From: Polyangiaceae bacterium
GTDB taxonomy: Bacteria > Myxococcota_A > Polyangia > Polyangiales > Polyangiaceae
DNA length: 64,000 nucleotides
Direction of reading: 5' to 3'
Assembly (NCBI GenBank): GCA_016712345.1
Contig: JADJRH010000011.1
Coordinates: 124,001 to 188,000 of the forward strand
The translations under genes were made by a program, and so were the position numbers. A model generated the notes under the pieces. That model did no database searches. It had not been told where the DNA came from and saw only the letters and a program-made list of their open reading frames with translations. Shown here one piece after another: positions 17,349 through 26,352 of the stretch. Numbering within the stretch: the first letter of the stretch is position 1; every line of letters begins with the position of its first letter.

Positions 17349-18827
17349 TTACGGGAACGTGAGAGTGAGCACTTCGGCCTCCCACTTTTTTTGAAACGCT
17401 GTCAGGTCTTTTTCGCCGAGAACATTGAGGAGCGATGTGTACCCAGAAGGGTCGCTGTTTCGGTCTTGGAGATATTGATTCCAAAACTTGAGTAGGAGTC
17501 CGTGCTCTTGAAGGTAGTAGAGCAGATAGCGACTTTGAGCGTAGTTTGAGCCGGGATCTTCTTCGTAAAACTCGTTGATTGTGGTGTGCGTGAGCGTGTG
17601 AAAGCTGGGAACAACCTTTTTCTGAATGGCACGTTGGAGCCCGGCAAGACGCCAGTTGGTGTTGCCGATAATGTGGCCGTTGCGCTCGTCGGACTGCTCA
17701 AAAAGCGAGCCCAATCCCTCGTTGAGCCATGCGGGGCAGTCCGGCAGATTGGCCGCGACAAAGGGGTGGACAATTTCGTGAACGAGAGTGCCGCCGCCCG
17801 TGGAGATGTTCATGACAAGGGACGCGTGTTCGGCTGAAAAGAAGCCGTACGGTGTGGAAGGCTCGCGGTCGTAGTTGAGGCGAACATGCCTGTCGTACGA
17901 GCCTTTGGTGCCAAAAAGCCAAATGGTGAGAATTTTGGAAGGGTCTTTTTTGAAGAAGTCTTGTTTGAGTTTTTGAACGGCCCAACGAACTGTGGTTTCA
18001 GCTCGTTTCTTCACGCGATCAGGCGATTCATCCCCAACAACAACAAACGGCGGCTCAATCACAACGGTGTATTCAGGCCTTAATTGCGGCTTGAGGGCGA
18101 GGACGTGTTGAGCGTAGTCCGCGGGGGCAAAACCGGCGACTTGACTGTTGGACTGGTTCTTTGGAGCACCGTCAAGTCGCAGTCGAATGACAGTTAAAGA
18201 AGCCGGATCGTATTGAAGAGGCCAGAGGCTCAGAAAGCGCGTTCGCGACATTCGAAGGTACGCACCGCCGGGCACCGCCGGGTCGTTGTAGATGACTTCA
18301 TCGGTGGCGCCGTCGTAGCCTAAAACAAGGCGAAAGTGCTCTGTTGTATTGGGGCGTTCATCGTAATGTGTACACACGATTGACGGGACTCCGGCTGTCA
18401 GATCGGCGTGCAGATCGCGAAAGAGGGAGTTGAGGTCGTCTTTGGCGTTGGAAGCTCGGGCGGTGAGCCACACAGGGCCGGTGTCGAAACCGAGTTGGGT
18501 GAGTGCCTGTTTGAGTTCACGCGTGGTGGCTCCCATGCCGCGGGCCGGGTCCATCCCGCTGAGGTTGAATACAGCGTTTTGGTCGACGCTCACCCCTTTT
18601 GAGCGGAGCCACATTTCGGTGACGGCTTCGCCGCAAAAATCAGGCTTTTGAAGGACGTGGGGGATGTCTGGAACAAGCACCGACGGAAGATTGGGCGCCT
18701 GTGAGGATACATCAAGTGCGCTAATGGGAGGCGGGGTTGACGACTCGGCGGTGGGGGGAGCACCGGGGGCGCCGCACGCCGCAAGGGATGCGACGGCGCT
18801 CAAAAGCGCGACAAACAGGCTGCGCAT
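17349..18827 (-). CDS. Lipoprotein with a C39-like cysteine peptidase domain and an HExxH metallopeptidase domain
   Basis: 492 residues from ATG 18827. A signal peptide ends in lipobox LAAC (Cys18), so it is membrane-anchored outside the cytoplasm. Residues about 55-215 match the C39-like peptidase fold: IPHVLQKPDFCGEA with Cys65, then TTEHFRLVLGYD with His164, and IYNDPAVPGG with the acid Asp. Residues about 250-480 are a gluzincin-type metallopeptidase: TLVHEIVHPF (HExxH at 350-354) and PAWLNEGLGSLFE with the third ligand Glu370. Both catalytic sets look complete, which is unusual in one chain. An upstream ATG at 18869 is in frame but precedes a Pro/Ser stretch, so the internal start is preferred. 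Targets are unknown; a role in processing cell-surface or prey proteins is speculation. Confidence 0.72.
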   Translation of the reverse strand: MRSLFVALLSAVASLAACGAPGAPPTAESSTPPPISALDVSSQAPNLPSVLVPDIPHVLQKPDFCGEAVTEMWLRSKGVSVDQNAVFNLSGMDPARGMGATTRELKQALTQLGFDTGPVWLTARASNAKDDLNSLFRDLHADLTAGVPSIVCTHYDERPNTTEHFRLVLGYDGATDEVIYNDPAVPGGAYLRMSRTRFLSLWPLQYDPASLTVIRLRLDGAPKNQSNSQVAGFAPADYAQHVLALKPQLRPEYTVVIEPPFVVVGDESPDRVKKRAETTVRWAVQKLKQDFFKKDPSKILTIWLFGTKGSYDRHVRLNYDREPSTPYGFFSAEHASLVMNISTGGGTLVHEIVHPFVAANLPDCPAWLNEGLGSLFEQSDERNGHIIGNTNWRLAGLQRAIQKKVVPSFHTLTHTTINEFYEEDPGSNYAQSRYLLYYLQEHGLLLKFWNQYLQDRNSDPSGYTSLLNVLGEKDLTAFQKKWEAEVLTLTFP

Positions 18828-18938
18828 AAAGGGGTTGGATGATGAAGGTGGTCGCAGGCTTGGGTGCATATTGGCACTTCGGCGATCTTGTCTGAACTGT
18901 GACGCCGAAACGCTGCTTATCGGTGCGAGGTGTTGAGT

Positions 18939-20060
18939 TTAAACGCTGCGGTAGGCGCGGTGGGCAATGCGGCGGGCGTCGCTGATCTCGCGCCGTTGGG
19001 CGGGTGTGACTTCATCAAACGCGGGCTCGCGCGCGGCGGTGCCCGGCGACGTGGTGAACGCGGAGAGCGTTTCGAAAAGAGAATCTTCGAGCGCGCCGAG
19101 GTCGTATCCGCCTTCAAGCAACACAGCGATTCGACTTTTGGCCGACGATGCCGCGGCGCGTGAAATGGAGCGAGCCATACATGCGTACCCTTCGGCGGTG
19201 ACGCGCATAGATGCGAGAGGGTCGCGTTCGTGAGCGTCGAACCCGGCCGAAACGATGATGAGTTCGGGCGCGAAATCGTGCAGAACGGGCTCCACAACTT
19301 CGTGGAACGCCGATGTGTACACAGCATCGCCGGCACCCGCGGAGAGCGGCACATTTACGGTCGCGCCTTTGCCTTCGCCTTCGCCCACTTCTTCGGCGGC
19401 GCCTGTGCCCGGATAAAACGGAAACTGGTGAAGCGACAGGTAGAGCACACGGCCGTCGTTCCAAAAAATGTCTTGTGTACCGTTACCGTGATGCACGTCC
19501 CAATCGATAATTGCAACGCGCGAAAGCCCTTTTTTTAAAGCGGAATACGCGGCAACGGCGGCATTGTTGAAGAGGCAAAATCCCATGCCCGTGTCGCGCG
19601 TGGCGTGGTGGCCCGGCGGCCGAAGAAGAGCGAGACCGAGCGGCGCTTCAGGGCTGTCGATGATGTGTTCGACGAGAGCCGATGCGCTTCCTGCGGCGCG
19701 CCTCGCGGCTTCAATCGAGTGTACACCCACGTAGGTATCGGCATCCACGCGCGCTTCGCGGCCCGAGATCGCAACCAGCGCATCGACGTAACCGCGATCG
19801 TGCGCTTCGTAGAGTTGTTCGAGCGCTGCATCGCGCGTCTCGATTCTGTGCGTGGGGATGCCGGCTGTTTCGGCTCGAAAAAGCGCGCGCCTTGCAGCTC
19901 CGAGTCGCTCCGGTCGCTCGGGGTGGTAGCCGCGTGGCCGATGCTCATCAAAAAGTCGATCGTCGGCAACGAGGATCGTTCGGGGATTTTGGCCAATTGT
20001 GCGGCCTGATTTGGCGTCACCTGCGGCTGTCATGAAGTCCACGTCTTCGGCATTTCTCAT
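18939..20060 (-). CDS. Histone deacetylase family amidohydrolase (class II type)
   Basis: 373 residues with the full set of deacetylase motifs: YHPERPERL, LLRPPGHHA (His151-His152), GFCLFNNAAVAA, IIDWDVHHGNGTQ with zinc ligands Asp186 and His in DVH, VSAGFDAHERDP with the last zinc-binding Asp, and LEGGYDL. Bacterial members (HdaH, acetoin-utilisation AcuC, acetylpolyamine amidohydrolase) remove acyl groups from lysine or polyamines in the cytoplasm. Sequence layout is closest to HdaH-like class II enzymes, but the substrate is not known. The start could also be ATG 20033, nine codons in. It is divergent from the HAMP sensor gene, with about 50 bases between. Confidence 0.85.
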   Translation of the reverse strand: MRNAEDVDFMTAAGDAKSGRTIGQNPRTILVADDRLFDEHRPRGYHPERPERLGAARRALFRAETAGIPTHRIETRDAALEQLYEAHDRGYVDALVAISGREARVDADTYVGVHSIEAARRAAGSASALVEHIIDSPEAPLGLALLRPPGHHATRDTGMGFCLFNNAAVAAYSALKKGLSRVAIIDWDVHHGNGTQDIFWNDGRVLYLSLHQFPFYPGTGAAEEVGEGEGKGATVNVPLSAGAGDAVYTSAFHEVVEPVLHDFAPELIIVSAGFDAHERDPLASMRVTAEGYACMARSISRAAASSAKSRIAVLLEGGYDLGALEDSLFETLSAFTTSPGTAAREPAFDEVTPAQRREISDARRIAHRAYRSV

Positions 20061-20111
20061 CGGCCGGTGAGGGGTGGTAACGTGCAGCCTAACTCTAAGG
20101 AAGGCAGATTC

Positions 20112-21566
20112 ATGCGCGGAAAGATCTTCGGCGTTTTCGCCGTGGTGGTGCTCGTCGTGGTCGGGCTGTCATACGCCCTCACGCGAGTGATCTTGGCGGA
20201 CGCGCCCGCCCCGGGAGGCGGAGAGGCGTCGCGCAGCGTGACCGCTGTGACGACGCAGCTCAAGCTCGATGCGTTGGTGCTGGAAAGGTGGCTTGCCGAA
20301 CGCGCCGCCGATCCAAAGCTTCGCGAACCGTTTAACGCGGGCACGCCGCCCGCGCGCGCCGAAGCTGCGATGACGGTGGCCAATCAAGTGCGCGATGCCG
20401 CCGCCGGTTCGCCGGACCTCGCTTCGATGTCACCTGCGCTTGTGGTTCTCGTCGACGCAAACGGAATTGTTCTTGGCCGCAATGGGTCTGCGACCATGCG
20501 CGGCGATGATTTGGGTTCTGTGTACCCAGCGCTCAAATCAGCGCTTCAAAAAGGGATCACCGGCAGCGACACGTGGATCAACCCGTCGCGCAACGAGCAA
20601 CTTCTGGCTTCGTACGCGCCTGTTCGCGGTACCGACGGGACCGTTGTCGGCGGGCTGGTTCTCGGAACGGCGTTCAACGACGGACGCCTGACCGCTGCGA
20701 GCGATCGCATGAGCGGCGGTGTGGTGGTCGCAGTTGTACGCAAAGGCGAAGCGGTGGACGTGATCGCCAAAACCGGAAACGCGCCGGGCGACGTGCTTCC
20801 ACAACTTTCGGCGGCCGGCTCAAAAGAAGGCATTTTAAAGGCGCTTTCGTCGGGTCAGGCGATCGACGTGGGCGGCCTTCCCAAAGGGTACGCAGCGTCG
20901 GCGCGCGCGCTCGAAGGTTACGGTGAAGGTCGCAGCGCGGCGCTGATCGGTGTGGCGAGAATTGAAGCTCCCGCGACAATTGCCGCGCTGATCCTGCCAA
21001 CGCTCGGCGTATTGGTGTTCGGTTTGGTGCTTGTCGGCCTCGCTGCGTACCTTCTTGATGTGTACATTTCGCGCCCTGTTGCTGAAATGGAAGAAGGTTT
21101 GCTCGCGATCATGAACGGCAAAACCGACCTTCGTTTCGAGATAGAACACGCAGAATACGGAGGTCTCGTTTTCCGTATCAACTCGCTTCTCAACCAGCTT
21201 CTCGGAGTTCAAGAAGACGAAACCGACGACCAAGGCCGGCCGTCGCGTGCGCCTTCTTCCACGTCGTTTGAAGATGCCCTTTCGGTGGATGAGCGCATGG
21301 CCACATCGGCCGAAGGTGCCGAAGCGGGCGATGCCAAAGCGCTGCGCGAAGAGCCGGATCAAAAGTACTACGCGCGCATTTTTGAAGAGTACATCTCCGG
21401 GAAAAAGTCGCTCGGTGACCCCGTTGACCACATCACGCGTGAAGCGTTCGTTGCGCGCATTCGCGCGAGTGAAGCCGAAATGGCTCAAAAACACGGCAAA
21501 CCGGTGCGCTACAAAGTGGAAGTGCGCGGTCGCGAGGTGGTGCTTCTCGCCGTTCCGCTCGTGTGA
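20112..21566 (+). CDS. Membrane sensor with extracytoplasmic domain, HAMP segment and MXAN_5187-type C-terminus
   Basis: 484 residues from ATG 20112, chosen over the upstream in-frame start because AAGGAAGG lies 5-12 bases ahead of it. A first membrane span (about 5-27) is followed by a periplasmic domain of roughly 270 residues that looks like a Cache/PAS-type sensor (LVVLVDANGIVLGRNG), a second span near 310, and a HAMP-like linker (ISRPVAEMEEGLLAIMNG). The last 70 residues (YYARIFEEYISGKKSLG, then VRYKVEVRGREVVL) match the C-terminal domain named after MXAN_5187 in Myxococcus. No kinase or methyl-accepting domain follows, so output must go through a partner. The DVYISRP joint is typical of HAMP entry. 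Function is inferred. Confidence 0.72.
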   Translation: MRGKIFGVFAVVVLVVVGLSYALTRVILADAPAPGGGEASRSVTAVTTQLKLDALVLERWLAERAADPKLREPFNAGTPPARAEAAMTVANQVRDAAAGSPDLASMSPALVVLVDANGIVLGRNGSATMRGDDLGSVYPALKSALQKGITGSDTWINPSRNEQLLASYAPVRGTDGTVVGGLVLGTAFNDGRLTAASDRMSGGVVVAVVRKGEAVDVIAKTGNAPGDVLPQLSAAGSKEGILKALSSGQAIDVGGLPKGYAASARALEGYGEGRSAALIGVARIEAPATIAALILPTLGVLVFGLVLVGLAAYLLDVYISRPVAEMEEGLLAIMNGKTDLRFEIEHAEYGGLVFRINSLLNQLLGVQEDETDDQGRPSRAPSSTSFEDALSVDERMATSAEGAEAGDAKALREEPDQKYYARIFEEYISGKKSLGDPVDHITREAFVARIRASEAEMAQKHGKPVRYKVEVRGREVVLLAVPLV

Positions 21567-21732
21567 CCCCAGCTGGCCCCAAGCCGGGCGCCGGTAACGT
21601 CTCAGGCCGCCGGATCTCGTAGGGAGAAGGTTGTCTCTCGCTGCCAAGGTTTGGCGCTCATTCATCGAAACACCCACCTCAGCGTCATGGCGCCCCGCTT
21701 TGGGCGTTTTTTTCAGCTAGAGTCGGTCTATT

Positions 21733-22692
21733 GTGCCCGCCAAGGTCGCGCCGCCCGACTTTCGCTATGTGAGCCTGCTCCCGGCTTCGGTGCCTGTGGG
21801 GCCCGCCACGGTTGCCGGCACGTTGGGCGTCGCGGGGTTCGGCGCCGCATTTTGGAGCGCCGGAACCGACCCGATGTTGCTGTCCGTGGTCGGGTCGGTT
21901 GCGGCGGTGTCGCCGCTGGCGTTGGCGCGCAAGACCTTTTCCGCGCCCGGCAAAGGTCGTGCGCGCGAGGTCGCCATGGCCGTTGTTCCGTGGGGAGTTG
22001 TCGTTTGGCCGGACTCTGAAACGCGCGTGCTTCGGTGGAGCGCGATCTCCAAAGTCGACACCGAGGCTATGTGTACACTTCGTGGCGGCACACCGCAGGT
22101 GGAATGGACGCGCGTGCTTGTGTACACAGAGCGTGAAACGTTTTCGGGGCGTGCAAAAGGCGCTGTGGGATTGGAGCGCCTCGTTGCCAATTTGGGGGCT
22201 TATTCGGCGGAGGCGGCGCGCCCTCCGTCGATCGATTTGGACGGCGACACGCCTGTGGAACACGACGCCGGCGAGCCGGTGGCCGAGGCGATCTTGAGAA
22301 GCGCTTCGGAGATGTTGGCTTCGGGGCGGGGAGCGGCGCAGTTGCACTTGCCGGACCATGGATATCGACGCCTCGGGGTGCGCGCGGCCGGCCCGGAGAC
22401 GCTTCGACAACTCAAAGCAGTGCTCGGCCGCGCGCACGAAGCGCCCGCCGACCCCCGACCGCTTGTGTGTACACTCGCAGCGCTCTTGCAGGCGAGGGAG
22501 CTGCTTGATGCGATCGCAGCGCTCGTGAGTTCACCGCATCCCATCACCGCTGCGTTTGCGATGGCGGCGGCGGCGCGGCTCGGGGCCACTCAAGGTCGCG
22601 CCGGTTCGTTGTCGGAATTGGCGCCGTTTCTGTTTGATGAAGACGTGGCGCTGCTCGAAGCGTTTTCAACCGGAGACACGAAAGAACGGTAG
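21733..22692 (+). CDS. Hypothetical protein with N-terminal membrane spans
   Basis: 319 residues from GTG 21733; I do not recognise the family. The N-terminus has two hydrophobic stretches (about residues 22-42 and 47-66), followed by a beta-rich segment (VPWGVVVWPDSETRVLRWSA) resembling a PH-like or YcxB-type cytoplasmic domain. The C-terminal 150 residues are Ala-rich and helical. The coding sequence holds three GTGTACAC words. It follows the HAMP sensor on the same strand after 166 bases, so it may have its own promoter. Codon use and composition match its neighbours, so I take it as a real gene. Confidence 0.6.
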   Translation: MPAKVAPPDFRYVSLLPASVPVGPATVAGTLGVAGFGAAFWSAGTDPMLLSVVGSVAAVSPLALARKTFSAPGKGRAREVAMAVVPWGVVVWPDSETRVLRWSAISKVDTEAMCTLRGGTPQVEWTRVLVYTERETFSGRAKGAVGLERLVANLGAYSAEAARPPSIDLDGDTPVEHDAGEPVAEAILRSASEMLASGRGAAQLHLPDHGYRRLGVRAAGPETLRQLKAVLGRAHEAPADPRPLVCTLAALLQARELLDAIAALVSSPHPITAAFAMAAAARLGATQGRAGSLSELAPFLFDEDVALLEAFSTGDTKER

Positions 22693-22749
22693 CGGAGGCG
22701 CCCGCCATCTTGGTGATGTGTACCCATCGCAGCCCGACAAACCCAAATC

Positions 22750-22769
22750 CTCTGTGTTCCTCCGTTGTG
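22750..22769. repeat. Inverted pair of CACRGAG-like repeats
   Basis: On the minus strand this reads CACAACGGAG then CACAGAG with about 10 bases between starts, the same kind of unit as the three CACGGAG copies at 927-952. It sits in the convergent intergenic space between the hypothetical membrane protein and the lytic transglycosylase gene. Confidence 0.4.
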
Positions 22770-22824
22770 TGACGTTTCAGATGTCGCGCTGCGTTGACGG
22801 TGATTGGAATACTATTTGTGTGCT

Positions 22825-25131
22825 TTAGTAAGCGTCGGCGGGGGCGCGCGCGTTTTCAGGCAATTTTAAGGGCAAATCGATCACTTTGTCGTTGCCGCCC
22901 GCGAGCCACTCGTAGCGTAGGAGGTTGCCTGAGACGCGCGCCACGTAGTTGCGCGTTTCTTCGTACGGGATGCGTGCCACCCAAACGTCGGCGTCGAGGT
23001 CTTTGGCGCCCGCGAGCCAGTGCGAAACGATTTTGGGGCCGGCGTTGTACGCGGCGGCGGCGAGGGGCACGCTGTTTTGAAACATACCGAGGAGTTTTGA
23101 AAGGTAATAGCCCCCGTATCGAACGCTCACTTCGGGGTTGGAGAGCGGCTCGACGGTGGGCACATTCGGGTCAATCTCGCGGGCGATTGCTTTCGCTGTG
23201 GGCGGGATGATCTGAAGCAATCCCACGGCTCCGGCGGGCGATGCGATCACCGGGTCAAACGCGCTCTCCTGGCGCATGACGGCGTGCACAAGGCCGAGCG
23301 GGAGCTTGTTTGCTTCTTCGGTTTTTCGAACGTGTTCGGCGTACGGCGAAGGGTACACACAGTCCCATGTCCAACGTTCGGCGACGCCGGGTGTACGCAT
23401 GAGTGATGTGTAGCTCACAGCGGCGGTGCCCAGTCTGTACCGGCGTTTGGCGCGCGAGAGTTTGGAATACATGCTGCAAAGCGCTTCACTCTCGCGGCCC
23501 GGAAACGGCGCTGCGGCGGCTTGTTCGTTGGCTGTGAGCCAACTTTCGGCGTCGGCGTCGAGGCCCACCGAAGCGAGGAGCGCCGCGGGCTTGGGAAGCG
23601 GAGTGTCGAGTGGCATTCCACCGACGGAGGAGGGAAGGTCGAGCGGCGGAACGGGTTCACCCGCTTGAACAAGGCGGGCGCGTGCCATGGCCCATGACCA
23701 CGACAGCGGCATGGTTCGAATCACCTTGTTCCAAAGGCGAATGGCCACTTCGCGCTGGCCTCCCCGAAACGCCGCCACGCCCTCAAGCTCAAGCAAACGG
23801 GGCGTGTCGTCGCGTTTGGAGTCATCTCCGAGTTTGGCGAAAATCTGCCTGGAAGAAAGGGGATTTTTACCGGATAAAAGGGCGAGCGCGCGTTCGTATT
23901 CTGCGTCGTCCTTGCGCTCGCCGCGCGGGAACGCGCCGAGGTACGCGGTGAAGGCCTTGGCGGCTTCGTCGTATTGGCCTGTGAGAGCGAGAAGCTGAGC
24001 CGCCATAAACGCGGAGCGATCGCCCCACGGTGTTGTGCGAAATCGGCGCGCGACCTCGCGGTGTTTGGTGATCGCGTCGGTGTCGCGTTCGGCCCGCGCG
24101 AGGGCGCGCGCCGCGTAGTGAAGTTCTTCAGCCTCGCGACCGGTGTTGCTGTTGGCCGCTTTTTGTAGGGCTTCCGCCGCTTCTGTGTACCTTCGAGCTT
24201 TGTAGAGAGCCATGCCTCGGAGGTGCAGGCGGTCTTTTTGAGGCAGAAGCGCGGCGTCGGGTCCAAAGGCTTCGGCAACGGCGTCCTCGCCGCGCGCGGC
24301 GTCGAGCAGAGCGTCGATGCGCTGAGCCACTTCGTTTGCGGTGAGCTTGATTTTAAGGCGATCGAGGACTTCGCGCGCGGCGAGCCCTTCGGGCTCGCCG
24401 GGCGCGAAGACCACGATCCATCGAAGGTCGGCGATGGCCGCGGGGCTTTCGGGGCCGCCCGAAGCGACGCGCGCGCGCGCAGCGCGCGCCGTCGCTTCGG
24501 CGGCCCGCGAACGCCCCTTCTGCGCAATCGTCACGGCGCGCTCGGCGGTTTTGCGCGCGCCGGCGAGGTCGCCCGATCGTTCAAGCGCTGTGACGGCGCG
24601 CGCCAGGTCGCGCGGTTTGGCGCTTTTTGAAAAGTACACAACGGCGTCGGCATACGGGCCGGCGTCGACGGCGGCTTCGGCGCGGTAGCGCGCAATATCG
24701 CCCTGCAAATCAGGGAGATTTTGTTCAAGTCCGGTGAGAAGCTCGCGCGCTTTTTGGGGCTCGCCCGAGTGGAGGGCCGCGCGCGCGCGCACGTATTGAA
24801 CTTCAGGGCGGGCCCGTTCGGCCGCGGGGAGCGCGTCGATCTTGGCGGCGGCTTCGGTCCAGCGTTCAAGGCGAACGGCTTCAACCCACGAGCGCTCTGC
24901 GGGCGGCGGCGTGGGCGCGGCCGTGGGTTCCACCGTGGGTGCGGCGGTGGGCGCGGCCGATGTTACGCGCGCCGTGCTTTCAGAAGGCGGCGGACCGAGG
25001 GCATGTTTTTCAGCGCAACCTTGGCCGACTGTGAGCAGAAGGGCGACGGTTGCAATGTGTACACAAGCGATCTTTTGCGCGCCGTATGGGCCCGCGGGGC
25101 GTTTGGAGTGGGAAGTGCGCGGTGTACACAT
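22825..25131 (-). CDS. Lytic transglycosylase lipoprotein (Slt70-like) with TPR-like solenoid
   Basis: About 768 residues. After a lipobox-type signal (TVGQGCAEK) and an Ala/Pro/Thr-rich linker come some 480 residues of helical repeats that would form the doughnut solenoid of Slt70. The last 160 residues are the SLT catalytic domain: HAVMRQESAFDP with the catalytic Glu, GAVGLLQIIPPTA, VRYGGYYLSKLL and AAAYNAGP. It cleaves peptidoglycan between MurNAc and GlcNAc to leave anhydro ends, in the periplasm. The frame is open to 25485, but ATG 25131 is preferred because it gives the signal peptide; this ATG lies inside a GTGTACAC word. A long imperfect hairpin lies within the gene at 24452-24506. 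Divergent from an OmpA lipoprotein. Confidence 0.88.
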   Translation of the reverse strand: MCTPRTSHSKRPAGPYGAQKIACVHIATVALLLTVGQGCAEKHALGPPPSESTARVTSAAPTAAPTVEPTAAPTPPPAERSWVEAVRLERWTEAAAKIDALPAAERARPEVQYVRARAALHSGEPQKARELLTGLEQNLPDLQGDIARYRAEAAVDAGPYADAVVYFSKSAKPRDLARAVTALERSGDLAGARKTAERAVTIAQKGRSRAAEATARAARARVASGGPESPAAIADLRWIVVFAPGEPEGLAAREVLDRLKIKLTANEVAQRIDALLDAARGEDAVAEAFGPDAALLPQKDRLHLRGMALYKARRYTEAAEALQKAANSNTGREAEELHYAARALARAERDTDAITKHREVARRFRTTPWGDRSAFMAAQLLALTGQYDEAAKAFTAYLGAFPRGERKDDAEYERALALLSGKNPLSSRQIFAKLGDDSKRDDTPRLLELEGVAAFRGGQREVAIRLWNKVIRTMPLSWSWAMARARLVQAGEPVPPLDLPSSVGGMPLDTPLPKPAALLASVGLDADAESWLTANEQAAAAPFPGRESEALCSMYSKLSRAKRRYRLGTAAVSYTSLMRTPGVAERWTWDCVYPSPYAEHVRKTEEANKLPLGLVHAVMRQESAFDPVIASPAGAVGLLQIIPPTAKAIAREIDPNVPTVEPLSNPEVSVRYGGYYLSKLLGMFQNSVPLAAAAYNAGPKIVSHWLAGAKDLDADVWVARIPYEETRNYVARVSGNLLRYEWLAGGNDKVIDLPLKLPENARAPADAY
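24452..24506. repeat. Long inverted repeat inside the lytic transglycosylase gene
   Basis: Left part GGGCCGCC, one bulged C, GAAGCGAC, G, then CGCGCGC; the right part mirrors it with one further bulged base and a 5-base loop near 24477-24481. About 24 base pairs can form. It lies entirely inside coding sequence, so it is not a terminator. A smaller perfect hairpin, CGGCGAGCCC with a 3-base loop, lies 70 bases upstream (about 24379-24401). Confidence 0.6.
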
Positions 25132-25325
25132 GTTGCTTGATGCCGAAAGCCGCGGGCCCAAAGAAGCGCCGCGCGCCGTACGAAGTAGGCGCGCGAACTT
25201 ATGAAAAATACCGCTAAAACTGTGCCCGACGCGCCCCAAAAACGGGGACGCGGGAGCGAGCACGAGCGCGGATGCCTCGTTTGCTTGCATCTCTTCGCGG
25301 CTTTCTCGACCATGGGGCCGAAACA

Positions 25326-26300
25326 ATGACTTCACGTAGCAACAAGCAGCGCCGTGTCGCAAGGAAAGTGCATGCGTTTGTGCTGTGCGCGGCCGCGGTG
25401 GGTTTGTGCATGGGCTGCGTGCGCGAAGAACCCTATCAAGCTGCGCTGGCCGATTTGCAGCGCGTGCGACTTGAACATTGGGCACTGAAAACGCGGCTTT
25501 TGGCGCTGGATCATGAAGCAGCTCTCCTTCGAGTTCGAATGGCCGAACGCGATCAACGCTTGGCGGAGGGAAATCTCGTCCAAGCGGAGTTGATGAAACG
25601 GATCGACGAGGCGGCGGTGCTGAACGCGGAGTTGTCGGAAAGGCTTCGAAAAGCGGGCCAAAGCGTGAAAGACCTGTCGGGTGAAAAAACGGAGCTTTCG
25701 CGGGCGCTGACCGATACGCGGGTCAAGCTCGAAGATTTGGCGAAAAAGCAGGCGGCGGCGGAAGCGCGGCTTGCGCAGTTCAAAACGTTGATGGCCAAAT
25801 TCAAGCGGCTCTCGGATGAGGGGCGCGCGCGGGCACTTTTGCGGCGCGGTCAGATGATTGTGGAGATCCCCACGGACGAGCTGTTTGATCCCGGAAAAAC
25901 GCAGATCACAGCCAATGGGAAGTCCACTGTGGGGGATGTGGCGCGGATTCTAAAAACGCTCGACGGCCGGAAATTTCAGGTCGCGGGGCACACCGACAAC
26001 ATCAAGCTCGAAAAGACAACGAAGTTTACGAGCAACTGGGAATTGTCGACGGCGCGCGCCGTGGAAGTGACAAAAGTGCTTGTGGACGCGGGGATGGAGC
26101 CGTCGAGTCTCTCCGCGGGTGGGTTTGCGGAGTTTGCTCCGGCGGCGTCAAACGACACGCCCGACGGGCGAAAACGCAACCGGCGCATGGAGATCATTTT
26201 GGTGCCGACGGCGGAGGAGATTGTGTCGATGCCGGGCGTTGAAGAGCTGGGCAACGACGGCCAAAAACCTGTCTCGCCCACACCAAAGCCCGCCAACTAA
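25326..26300 (+). CDS. OmpA-family lipoprotein with long coiled coil
   Basis: 324 residues from ATG 25326. The signal peptide ends with lipobox GLCMGC, followed by about 130 residues of heptad-rich coiled coil (residues 35-165, many Leu, Glu, Arg), then an OmpA peptidoglycan-binding domain: VAGHTDNIKLEK, NWELSTARAVEVTKVLV, GGFAEFAPAASNDT and KRNRRMEIIL. The arginine after NR and the GHTD aspartate are the usual diaminopimelate ligands. It should link the outer membrane to peptidoglycan. The frame runs 18 codons further upstream, but only the chosen start begins with a signal sequence. It is divergent from the lytic transglycosylase, which also works on the wall. Confidence 0.85.
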   Translation: MTSRSNKQRRVARKVHAFVLCAAAVGLCMGCVREEPYQAALADLQRVRLEHWALKTRLLALDHEAALLRVRMAERDQRLAEGNLVQAELMKRIDEAAVLNAELSERLRKAGQSVKDLSGEKTELSRALTDTRVKLEDLAKKQAAAEARLAQFKTLMAKFKRLSDEGRARALLRRGQMIVEIPTDELFDPGKTQITANGKSTVGDVARILKTLDGRKFQVAGHTDNIKLEKTTKFTSNWELSTARAVEVTKVLVDAGMEPSSLSAGGFAEFAPAASNDTPDGRKRNRRMEIILVPTAEEIVSMPGVEELGNDGQKPVSPTPKPAN

Positions 26301-26352
26301 GCTCCGCGCGTCGAGTCGTTGCGCGAGCGTGTGTACGCATGAACCGGTGCGG

